Assembly: GCA_022361095.1 (NCBI GenBank)
Contig: JAKSBO010000194.1
Span: 1 to 11,697 of the forward strand
DNA: 11,697 nt
Reading direction: 5' to 3'
DNA from: Desulfobacterales bacterium
GTDB taxonomy: Bacteria; Desulfobacterota; Desulfobacteria; Desulfobacterales; Desulfobacteraceae
Positions 1 through 6,635 of this stretch are shown in pieces. A model generated the notes under the pieces. The model saw nothing but the letters and a program-made list of their open reading frames with translations, did not search any database and had not been told where the DNA came from. Made by a program: the position numbers and the translations under genes. Each line of letters begins with the position of its first letter. Position 1 is the stretch's first letter.

Positions 1-1
1 T

Positions 2-778
2 CGAAGCAAGAAAGGAAAGTCCATGAGCGAACGACTCGCGCATGAGCTTATGGAAGCGGCAGAAAAGCTCCAGCGCCTTTTCCAACGTAAAAAAGCGGTG
101 GTGACAATCGTCGGCGGCGGCCCGTCCTCGGCGGAAGTGGCAGGGAATATATGGCAGTTGGCCAAAGGGACAATGCAAAATATGCCGGAAATAAAAATCC
201 TTGCCGGCAAACGGTTTATGGCAGGATTTCCCGAAAGTGTCCGCAGCCGGGTGATCCGTGTCCTTGAAAAAAGAGGCATCCGAATTTTTGAAAACGGGTA
301 TGTAAACAAGGTAACACATGAAACCATTGTCATGGACTCCGGAGAATCTATCTTTACTGATTTTACGTTTCTTGCCTCGGGCGTAACGCCTTCAAGGTTG
401 TTTAATACATCAGGCCTGCCGGTCGGTCCGGATAACGGCCTGCTGGTAAACAGATATCTGCAAAGCGTCACCTATCCGGATATCTTCGGCGGCGGGGACT
501 GCATACATTTCAAGGACAAACCATTAGATAAGGTGGGCGTATACGCGGTTCGGCAAAACCCGGTGCTGCTGCACAACCTGTTTGCCCGGCTTGGCGGAAA
601 GCCGCTGCAGGCATTTGATCCGGGCCCCGAATACCTGTTGATCTTTAACCTTGGTGCAAATTTTGGCGTGTTGAAAAAAAGAGGGATCGTGTTCAGCGGC
701 CAACCCGCATTTTGGATCAAGAATTATATTGATAAAAAATTCATGAAAAAATTTCAGGCCATAGAGAAAAGACTTTAG
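2..778 (+). CDS. NAD(P)H/FAD-dependent oxidoreductase, NDH-2-like / SelD N-terminal-type module (5' end missing)
   Basis: The frame is open to the window edge, with no stop or clear ribosome site before the Met at position 23, so this is the C-terminal part of a larger flavoprotein. The visible part begins near the second Rossmann fold (VTIVGGGPSSAEVAGN), which binds NAD(P)H. It then has the FAD-closing motif, with ASGVTP followed by DIFGGGDC, typical of pyridine nucleotide-disulfide oxidoreductases. The tail (KVGVYAVRQNPVLLHNL, then YLLIFNLG, a Gly-rich turn, and IKNYIDKKFMKKF) resembles the oxidoreductase module found free-standing or fused to the N-terminus of selenophosphate synthetase (SelD), more than classical NDH-2. 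No SelD domain follows here: the protein stops at 778. No redox-active CxxC is visible in this part. It converges on the Crp-type gene with only 20 nt between stops. The family call is fairly secure; substrate and electron acceptor are unknown. Confidence 0.8.
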   Translation, partial: RSKKGKSMSERLAHELMEAAEKLQRLFQRKKAVVTIVGGGPSSAEVAGNIWQLAKGTMQNMPEIKILAGKRFMAGFPESVRSRVIRVLEKRGIRIFENGYVNKVTHETIVMDSGESIFTDFTFLASGVTPSRLFNTSGLPVGPDNGLLVNRYLQSVTYPDIFGGGDCIHFKDKPLDKVGVYAVRQNPVLLHNLFARLGGKPLQAFDPGPEYLLIFNLGANFGVLKKRGIVFSGQPAFWIKNYIDKKFMKKFQAIEKRL

Positions 779-798
779 GGTGCCGTTCTTGACTCAGA

Positions 799-1464
799 TT
801 AAAATTGATAAGGAAGGGGGCTTTTCAATTGAATCATTCCCCGGTTCTTTTCGATATATCCGCCGTTTTTCAACTCCGAAATAATCCTGCTGACCATTTC
901 CCTGGAAGCCCCCACCCGAAAGGCGATTTCAGTATTGGTCAGTTTTTCGGTAACCACGTCCTCTTCATTTTTCAACTCCGTGAGCAATCTGGCGATTCTT
1001 CCGTAAACATCCTTGAAAGCCAGGTCTTCTATCTGCTTTGTGGCCACCCGGATTTTCCAGACCAGCCCTTTCATCATATTCAACATGAGTTCCGGATTTT
1101 CAGCGATAATTTTCTGGAACGCCTCTCTTTTTATGACAATGAATTTCGATTTTTCCTTTGTTATCACTGCCGCGCTGCGGGGTTCGGCATCAATAAAACT
1201 CATTTCGCCAAAATAGTCCCCGGGCCTGAACACGTTCAGGATAATCTGCCTGCCGCTCTGATCCATACTCAATGCATCTGCCCGTCCCTTTAAAATAATA
1301 TAGAGGCTGTTGGTTTCATCCCCTTCATTGATAATGACCGTATCTTTGAGAAAAGATTTTTCAAAGGAGACCGCTTCGATTTTTTGGATTTCACTCTCCG
1401 TGAGGCCGGAAAACAAAGGGATCTGTTTCAGAAAACTGCCGTTTTCAGGGGGGGATGACCGCAT
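799..1464 (-). CDS. Crp/Fnr-family transcriptional regulator
   Basis: Complete 221-residue protein, the usual length for this family. Residues 10-125 form the cyclic-nucleotide-binding beta roll. The phosphate-binding cassette is intact (FGEMS at 85-89, then PRSA at 95-98), with Glu87 and Arg96 in the places of E. coli CRP Glu72 and Arg82, so cNMP binding is plausible. A long dimerisation helix spans about 120-150. The winged helix-turn-helix runs from about 175 to 212, with recognition helix GASREMVSR at 185-193. Arg188, Glu189 and Arg193 match E. coli CRP Arg180, Glu181 and Arg185, which read TGTGA half-sites; FNR has Val at the first position. No N-terminal Fe-S cysteine cluster is present, arguing against an FNR-type oxygen sensor. 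The ATG has AAGGAA about 8 nt upstream. It is divergent from the C25 peptidase gene, and a CRP-type site lies between them. The effector and regulon are not determined. Confidence 0.93.
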   Translation of the reverse strand: MRSSPPENGSFLKQIPLFSGLTESEIQKIEAVSFEKSFLKDTVIINEGDETNSLYIILKGRADALSMDQSGRQIILNVFRPGDYFGEMSFIDAEPRSAAVITKEKSKFIVIKREAFQKIIAENPELMLNMMKGLVWKIRVATKQIEDLAFKDVYGRIARLLTELKNEEDVVTEKLTNTEIAFRVGASREMVSRIISELKNGGYIEKNRGMIQLKSPLPYQF

Positions 1465-1683
1465 GCAATGGTTTCCTTATTTCAGACAAAGAACGGTTGT
1501 TCTTCTGATATTTTCAAAATGTGTCAAAATTGCCGACGTCAAAAAATTATCTTCCCGGGGTGACACTAATTCGCGCCGGTTCGTTTTGTTATATTTATCT
1601 TAAAAACGGCCCGTAAACAAGATGCGCTCAGCAGTAATTCAGTACAACATTCGCGGACTGATCCTCAAAAAGAACCCAAAAAG

Positions 1684-1699
1684 TGTGAACAGGTTCACG
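1684..1699. promoter_or_regulatory. CRP-type operator, TGTGA-N6-TCACG
   Basis: The sequence TGTGAACAGGTTCACG matches the E. coli CRP consensus TGTGA-N6-TCACA at 9 of 10 half-site bases, and GTGAAC-AG-GTTCAC (1685-1698) is a perfect dyad. It lies about 120 nt upstream of the peptidase start and about 220 nt upstream of the divergent crp-like gene, whose recognition helix has the residues expected to read TGTGA. The match is seen directly; binding by that regulator is inferred. Confidence 0.6.
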
Positions 1700-1741
1700 A
1701 AAATCAAGTGACACATGCCATATCCAAACATGCCTCACTTT

Positions 1742-1747
1742 CCTAAT
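1742..1747 (+). promoter_or_regulatory. Possible -10 hexamer of a CRP-activated (class I spacing) promoter
   Basis: CCTAAT matches TATAAT at 4 of 6 positions. A transcript starting about 7 nt further on would put the centre of the CRP-type dyad near -62, the classical class I activator distance. No good -35 accompanies it, as is common for activator-dependent promoters. This rests on spacing only. Confidence 0.25.
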
Positions 1748-1767
1748 TTGTATTTGACGGGAACGTA

Positions 1768-1796
1768 TTGAAAAAACAGCACCAGCCAACGATACT
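1768..1796 (+). promoter_or_regulatory. Alternative sigma70-like promoter for the C25 peptidase gene
   Basis: TTGAAA (1768-1773), 17-nt spacer, GATACT (1791-1796): 5 of 6 and 4 of 6 matches to the sigma70 hexamers. Transcription would start near 1803, leaving a leader of only about 13 nt that barely includes the AAGGAG ribosome site, which weakens the call. Confidence 0.25.
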
Positions 1797-1815
1797 TTTA
1801 AAAAAGGAGAGTGAC

Positions 1816-4152
1816 ATGAACAGATCAGGAAAAAAAATAAAAAACAAATTTTATCTATTCGGTTTATTTACCATCCTGTTTTTCTCGATGGTCGTTACGG
1901 ATGCCATGGGTGTGGAAAAATTGGATTATACCTTTGAAACACCCAAGATAAGGGCATTAAAAACCGAGATGGCATCGACCGAAAATCTCACCGAATTTTC
2001 GGGACTGCCGTTCTCTTCGGTACGCCAAAAGGGCACGATCCCCTATGCCGCCAAAGAAGGGTTCCCGGTTCTTCCGGTAAAAACGGCTAGGATACTTATA
2101 CCGCCGGGTCACAAGGTCACCGATATTATTGTATCGCCCGGAAAAAAACGGCAAATGGCGGGCCATTACAATGTTGAATACAGGATGCGCCCCCAGATAA
2201 CCACGGACCGGTCACAAGGCAAAACATCGCCTGACACTGAAATATACAAATCCGCCAAAGCGTTTCCCGGTGTGCTGTACAAAAAAATCGGTATTCAGCG
2301 CAAGCAAGGGGCAACGGTCCTGGTCATCAATCTTTTCCCTGTTCAATACGTTCCGGCAAAGGGTATCCTGCTTTATTATGAACACCTGAACGTATCCGTT
2401 GAGACGCAAATGGATAAAAGAGAAGAGACCGCCGCAGAAAAAGAAAACCAGGTAACGGATATTTCATCTGTCATCAATTTTGTCGATAATCCGCAAACCA
2501 TAGAATTGTATCCGGATGTATATCTGAATGACAAAGGTTTCTACCGGATTGACCCGGATATTTTTTTCAAGCGCTACACCTATATTATTATAACGGACAA
2601 AAATCTTTCCGCCTCGTTTACCCCGCTTATCTCCCACAAGCAAAGCCGGGGCATTTCGGCAAAACTTTTCCTCCTTAGTGACATCTATTCAAATTACAGT
2701 GGTGCCCGGCCGGACGGCGGCACGGACAACCAGACTAAAATCCGGAATTTCATTAATCACGCCCGCAGGTTTTATGGGACCAAATATGTGCTGCTCGGGG
2801 GTGACGACGAGATCATCCCGCACAGGGGAGCCTATGGCAGGGTTGGCGGAATATCCGACACCGATATTCCGACGGATCTATATTATGCATGCTTAGACGG
2901 CTCCTGGGACAATGACGGGGACGGAATATACGGGGAATCCAACGACGGCACAGGCGGCGGCGAAGTTGACCTGTACAGCGACGTCTATGTGGGACGCGCG
3001 CCTGTCAACACGGCAGAAGAGGCCGGCAATTTTGTAAATAAAACCATAACATTTGAAACCGGCCGTTTTACAGAGAACGCCCTTATGAGCGGAACCCAAT
3101 TGAATTCGGTAACATGGGGCGGTGACCACAAGGACCTGATCACCCCGCTTCTGCCGCCGGTCTGGTCCGTTGATACCCTTTATGACAGAGATGGAACCTG
3201 CACCGGCGGATCCGTTGTAAACTTCATAGATAGTAACGAATATATCGTCCTGAACAGCGCAGGCCACGGCAGTAACGGCGGGTTTTCCCATATTAACCGG
3301 ACGGATGTGGACGGGCTGACCAACACGGTACATCCGCTTATTTACACCTGGGCGTGCTATACCGCATCTTTTGACAACCGGCGCTCCAGCGGAAGCTATG
3401 AAACGGCCGATGCCGTTGCCGAACATTTTGTTAAAAACCCCAACGGCGCTTTCGCGTTTATCGGGAATTCCCGCTATGGGTGGTATTCTCCGGGCTCCAC
3501 CGGCGGCACGTCCCAACAATTTGACGAGACCTTTTTTGATACCCTTTTCAATGACAATATCATCAATCTGGGAAAAACCCTGGCCGATTCAAAGGAGGAC
3601 CTTATCGGTTCTGTCGGTGCAACCGGATCTTATCGCTGGGTATATTTCTGCCTCAATCTCCTTGGTGATCCTGAAACGCCATTCAGCACCGATCCTGTGT
3701 GCTACCCGTATTTGAGAGCCCCCAAACTGTCACTCAAGGGAACCCAAACCGTTACCGTCCACGGCACTATTTACAAACGCTTTAACCTGGAAATCACCAA
3801 CTGGAACTCCTTTCCAAATGATCTTTTCACACCGTCCCCCTGGCTTCCGCCCTGTGGTTTGAATCCCAATTCCTCACGGACATGGATCAGGATATATGAT
3901 CAGAACCACAGACCGCTGTACGGATTTTGCGCCTTTAATTCAAATGACGATTTAACAAAAATCTGGTTTTCGGTTAAAAAAGGTGATCCCACCCCCATAT
4001 CGGTTTATGTCGTGCTTGAGGACAGGGAATGTGACATCAAGTATACATCGAATAAAGTGCTTACCGCCCGGCTGATTCCGATACCCCGTGAATATGAAAT
4101 CGTGCCCAAGCTGAAAATATTGAAGAAGGATTTAACCCTGCCGGTGAAATGA
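1816..4152 (+). CDS. Secreted C25-family (gingipain-like) cysteine peptidase
   Basis: The ATG at 1816 is chosen because AAGGAG (1804-1809) lies 6 nt before it and it begins a signal peptide; an upstream in-frame TTG at 1768 has no such support. The result is 778 residues. Residues 1-32 are a basic n-region plus a hydrophobic core (FYLFGLFTILFFSMVV), so export is expected. Residues about 60-215 resemble the C25 propeptide, which keeps gingipains inactive. Residues about 254-620 are the peptidase: YTYIIITD entry strand, LLGGDDE (326-332), a calcium-type loop DNDGDG (365-370), catalytic His484 in SAGHGS and nucleophile Cys514 in TWACYTA, then LLGDPE (615-620). His-Cys spacing is 30, close to RgpB (His211/Cys244). 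About 155 C-terminal residues form a probable beta domain with several Cys and no recognisable type IX or PEP-CTERM sorting tail. Arg versus Lys specificity cannot be read here. It ends at a terminator shared with bioB. Confidence 0.9.
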   Translation: MNRSGKKIKNKFYLFGLFTILFFSMVVTDAMGVEKLDYTFETPKIRALKTEMASTENLTEFSGLPFSSVRQKGTIPYAAKEGFPVLPVKTARILIPPGHKVTDIIVSPGKKRQMAGHYNVEYRMRPQITTDRSQGKTSPDTEIYKSAKAFPGVLYKKIGIQRKQGATVLVINLFPVQYVPAKGILLYYEHLNVSVETQMDKREETAAEKENQVTDISSVINFVDNPQTIELYPDVYLNDKGFYRIDPDIFFKRYTYIIITDKNLSASFTPLISHKQSRGISAKLFLLSDIYSNYSGARPDGGTDNQTKIRNFINHARRFYGTKYVLLGGDDEIIPHRGAYGRVGGISDTDIPTDLYYACLDGSWDNDGDGIYGESNDGTGGGEVDLYSDVYVGRAPVNTAEEAGNFVNKTITFETGRFTENALMSGTQLNSVTWGGDHKDLITPLLPPVWSVDTLYDRDGTCTGGSVVNFIDSNEYIVLNSAGHGSNGGFSHINRTDVDGLTNTVHPLIYTWACYTASFDNRRSSGSYETADAVAEHFVKNPNGAFAFIGNSRYGWYSPGSTGGTSQQFDETFFDTLFNDNIINLGKTLADSKEDLIGSVGATGSYRWVYFCLNLLGDPETPFSTDPVCYPYLRAPKLSLKGTQTVTVHGTIYKRFNLEITNWNSFPNDLFTPSPWLPPCGLNPNSSRTWIRIYDQNHRPLYGFCAFNSNDDLTKIWFSVKKGDPTPISVYVVLEDRECDIKYTSNKVLTARLIPIPREYEIVPKLKILKKDLTLPVK

Positions 4153-4180
4153 TGGATGAACTGGATTGATCGTTAACCCT

Positions 4181-4206
4181 TAAGGCGGCATTATCATGCC
4201 GCCTTA
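4181..4206 (+). terminator. Hairpin terminator after the C25 gene, built from the bioB 3' end
   Basis: A perfect 10-bp stem, TAAGGCGGCA (4181-4190) with TGCCGCCTTA (4197-4206), encloses a 6-nt loop. On the plus strand it is followed by a T-rich stretch (TTTATT), fitting Rho-independent termination of the peptidase transcript 28 nt after its stop. The right arm encodes the last codons of bioB (Lys-Ala-Ala) and the bioB stop lies in the loop. On the minus strand no T tract follows, so it would terminate bioB poorly. Confidence 0.75.
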
Positions 4207-5186
4207 TTTATTGGTTCAAACCCAAGTTGACGGATCATTTTAAGGTCTTCTTGAAGTTGATTGCCTTTTGTTGTCAAATAATTGCCCGTCATTATACCGT
4301 TTGCGCCGGCCTGAAAAACCAGGGGATGAAGCATTTTTAAATTTGAACGCCGCCCACCGCAAACCATGATATCCGTATCCGGCAGCACATATCGCATGAC
4401 CGATATTATTTTCAGGCATTTTAACGGTGTCAGATCATTTTTGCCTTCAAAAGAGGTGCCCGCGATTGGGGTTAGAAAATTGATTGGAACGGCGTCCACC
4501 TCAAGTGCCTTTAACTCAAAGGCCAATTCAAGGACCTGGGCCATACTTTCACCCACACCGAAAATACCGCCGGAACAAACAGACAAGCCGGCTCGCTTTG
4601 CACGCTTAATCGTATTGACCCGGTCATCATAGGTGTGGGAGGTGCAAACCGAATCAAAATGGCTTTGACACGTTTCAAGGTTGTGGTGATAACGGCCAAT
4701 ACCGCAGGCCTTCAAATAATCCATCTGGGCATCATCCAAAATCCCCAGGGACACGCAATAGGAGAGTTTCTTTGACGAAAGTTCTCCCAGGGCATCCCCC
4801 ACCTGCCGCACTTCATCATCAGGCAGTCCTTTGCCGGTGGTCACAATGGAATAACGCCGGACATGTGTGTCCATCAATTCGTATGCCCCTTTTTGAAGTT
4901 CCGCTTTGGGCATCAGGGGATAGATTTCAATATCCGAGGCATGAAATTTAGATTGGGCGCAGAATCTGCAGTCCTCGCTGCACATGCCTGATTTTCCGTT
5001 GTAAATCGCGCATAAATGAACGTCACGTTTGAAAAAAGTATCCCTGATGAGGTCCGCGCCGGCCATCAGCTTGAACACATCCTCATCCCCGGTCGATGCC
5101 AGGTGATGATACACATTATTTTCAATGCGCCGGCCATCAATAATGGCTTTTGCGATATTGATATATGATTCGATGCTGTATTTCAT
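4194..5186 (-). CDS. bioB: Biotin synthase (radical SAM)
   Basis: Inserts sulfur into dethiobiotin to form biotin. It is 330 residues, a normal length. The radical-SAM cluster motif is CSEDCRFC with Cys69, Cys73 and Cys76 binding the SAM 4Fe-4S cluster. Typical BioB core motifs follow: YHHNLET (166-172), THTY-like SHTYDDRV (183-190), VCSGGIFGVGE (203-213), VPINFL (233-238) and GGRRSNL (277-283). Of the E. coli auxiliary 2Fe-2S ligands, Cys128 and Cys188 appear as Cys144 and Cys204 and Arg260 as Arg279, but the Cys97 position is Ser113 (RRYSIVT). Two additional cysteines, Cys173 and Cys181, sit just after the HNL motif where E. coli has none. This suggests the anaerobe-type enzyme with a different sulfur-donating cluster. 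Its ATG overlaps the symporter stop by 4 nt (ATGA), so translation is probably coupled. It is the last gene of the operon. Confidence 0.97.
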   Translation of the reverse strand: MKYSIESYINIAKAIIDGRRIENNVYHHLASTGDEDVFKLMAGADLIRDTFFKRDVHLCAIYNGKSGMCSEDCRFCAQSKFHASDIEIYPLMPKAELQKGAYELMDTHVRRYSIVTTGKGLPDDEVRQVGDALGELSSKKLSYCVSLGILDDAQMDYLKACGIGRYHHNLETCQSHFDSVCTSHTYDDRVNTIKRAKRAGLSVCSGGIFGVGESMAQVLELAFELKALEVDAVPINFLTPIAGTSFEGKNDLTPLKCLKIISVMRYVLPDTDIMVCGGRRSNLKMLHPLVFQAGANGIMTGNYLTTKGNQLQEDLKMIRQLGFEPINKAA

Positions 5187-6517
5187 TTTTTTTCCGGGGA
5201 TATTACAAGTTCACTTTGGGGAACATAGAGTCCGGCAATGGAAAGCGCTGTGGAAACACCCATGCCTCCCACGGCCAGCATGTCCATGCCCATGAGGTTG
5301 GAAGCAACGCCGCAAATGCCGCCCATGATGAAGGCCAAACGCCTGTAATAGGGATGAATTATCCTTTTCTTCCACATGATCAGGGCAACAGCCACCGGCG
5401 GAACAACACCGGCGGTAAATACCGCATATGCCTGGATAAGCAGGGAAATGATATCGGGATTCTTCATTGCAAGGAGTGCCGCGACAAGGCCCACAATGAT
5501 CACCACAAGCCTGGTGCTCCGGACCCGCTCCTGCTTCAGGATGTCATATTCAACAATGCTTGCAACGGCAAAAAGACAGGTGTCGGCCGAAGAGATGATG
5601 GCAGAGACAAGGCCGATCAACAAAGCGACTCCCATGGCCGGCGGCAGTTTTTCCGCAATGATATAGCCAAGGACATCTTTTCCCTGGGACGGATCAATGT
5701 GAAACGAGGCCCAAATACCGATCAGCGTAATGACAAGACTGACAACAACAAGGCCCAGTGCGGACAGAAACGACGCTTTTCCGGCGGTCCGGGCATCCCG
5801 GGCCGTCAAAATGCGCGAGAAAAGCAAGGGGCAAACAAAATAACTGCCGCCCACGACCAACAGATAGTACACCAGGTTTTCAAAGGTAAACCCCTCATTG
5901 GTCAAATCGAACCGGATCCCTTCCAGGGGCACAGGTTGCCCGGCATAAAGATAGACCAGGGTAAAGAGCAGGGTGCCCCCTAAAAGGACAAATTGCACCT
6001 TGTCGGTCTTCATCACCGAGGACTGCCCGCCCATGGCCGAATAGGCGATAATCACCAGAGCCGTCACCAGGATGCAAACTTTAGGATCAATGTTCCCAAA
6101 GGCCGACATAAGTTTTGCCCCGGCTACAAATTGTGCGGCAATAATGCCGGTCCAGGCAATCACCACAATAATGGACGTTAGAAACCTGGCATCCCTGCCC
6201 ATCAGTTTTTCAGTCAGATCCGGCAAGGTATAGGCCCCAACCTGCCGTACTTTCTGGGATAAAAAAAGGGACTGAAGCCAAAGGCCGACCGCACCGGCCC
6301 CAAGCCACCAAAAAGCGGGGAATCCGATATCCCGGGCCGTGGAGACAACGCCAAGGGTGGCAGAAGCCCCGATACAGGTGGCAAGGATCGAGAATGCAAT
6401 GGCCCCGGTACCCTGGCTTCTGCCCGATATGATGAAATCATCAAAATTTTTTATCTTTTTGAACTCAAACAGGCCAAAGCCCAAAAGCACCACAACATAT
6501 AAAATCAGAAAAAACAT
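5183..6517 (-). CDS. Sodium:solute symporter (SSS family), in the biotin operon
   Basis: Start set at the ATG ending at 6517 (MFFLILYVVVLLG), which has AAGGAG 11 nt upstream; a TTG 36 nt earlier lacks a ribosome site. The protein has 444 residues and about 12-13 hydrophobic segments along its whole length. SSS features are the segment after TM1 (FDDFIISGRSQG), the glycine- and serine-rich TM2 region (FSILATCIGASATLGV), the loop RQVGAYTLPDL, YSAMGGQSSVMKTD, and the SSADTCLFAVASI segment. The last resembles the helix with paired Ser that completes the Na2 sodium site in SSS proteins. It should be an inner-membrane, sodium-driven importer. Substrate is unknown: its position between bioA and bioB suggests biotin, a biotin precursor (pimelate, KAPA, DAPA, dethiobiotin) or a related acid, but this is inference only. 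It follows bioA by 118 nt containing a long palindrome and overlaps bioB by 4 nt. Confidence 0.88.
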   Translation of the reverse strand: MFFLILYVVVLLGFGLFEFKKIKNFDDFIISGRSQGTGAIAFSILATCIGASATLGVVSTARDIGFPAFWWLGAGAVGLWLQSLFLSQKVRQVGAYTLPDLTEKLMGRDARFLTSIIVVIAWTGIIAAQFVAGAKLMSAFGNIDPKVCILVTALVIIAYSAMGGQSSVMKTDKVQFVLLGGTLLFTLVYLYAGQPVPLEGIRFDLTNEGFTFENLVYYLLVVGGSYFVCPLLFSRILTARDARTAGKASFLSALGLVVVSLVITLIGIWASFHIDPSQGKDVLGYIIAEKLPPAMGVALLIGLVSAIISSADTCLFAVASIVEYDILKQERVRSTRLVVIIVGLVAALLAMKNPDIISLLIQAYAVFTAGVVPPVAVALIMWKKRIIHPYYRRLAFIMGGICGVASNLMGMDMLAVGGMGVSTALSIAGLYVPQSELVISPEKK

Positions 6518-6559
6518 TCTATCTTCAGCTCCTTGAAATTTTGTTGCGTACAAGCCGGG

Positions 6560-6612
6560 CTGAAATTAGACCCTTCGGAATAGATAGCGTATTTCGAGGA
6601 GTAAAATTTCAG
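6560..6612. repeat. 53-nt imperfect palindrome between bioA and the symporter gene
   Basis: Two 23-nt arms (6560-6582 and 6590-6612) flank a 7-nt centre, GATAGCG. The arms are inverted copies that agree at 18 of 23 positions, with a perfect 8-nt outer end (CTGAAATT / AATTTCAG), and the mismatches partly convert to G-U pairs in RNA. It lies within a 118-nt gap of an otherwise tightly packed operon, about 40 nt upstream of the symporter start. It could be an mRNA hairpin (processing or stability) or a copy of a dispersed palindromic element. No T tract follows on the minus strand, so it is not a normal terminator. Confidence 0.6.
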
Positions 6613-6635
6613 ACCAGCGCGGTAATCGGCAAAAT

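Larger units (their letters stand above)
1465..1815. other. Intergenic region between the crp-like gene and the C25 peptidase gene
   Basis: This 351-nt divergent spacer contains no convincing gene. It must carry promoters for both flanking genes. The clearest element is the CRP-type dyad at 1684-1699. Toward the regulator, two TTGAC-type hexamers (TTGACA at 1527-1522 and TTGACG at 1542-1537, minus strand) lack a good -10 at normal spacing, so I do not assign its promoter. Confidence 0.6.

Noticed and set aside
799..1464. FNR-type oxygen sensor
   Set aside because: No N-terminal or central cysteine set for an Fe-S cluster, and the recognition helix has the CRP-type Arg at the first contact position.
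1768..1815. TTG start giving the C25 peptidase 16 extra residues
   Set aside because: It would put polar residues before the signal peptide; the ATG at 1816 has a strong AAGGAG site at good spacing.
2893..3519. 208-codon minus-strand frame opposite the C25 peptidase
   Set aside because: It lies across the catalytic region of a well-supported gene and has no motif or ribosome site; a shadow of the coding strand.
5165..5983. Long plus-strand open frame opposite the symporter and bioB start
   Set aside because: It is antisense to two clearly recognised genes, its translation is rich in His, Gly, Asn and Lys with no motif, and it has no ribosome site.
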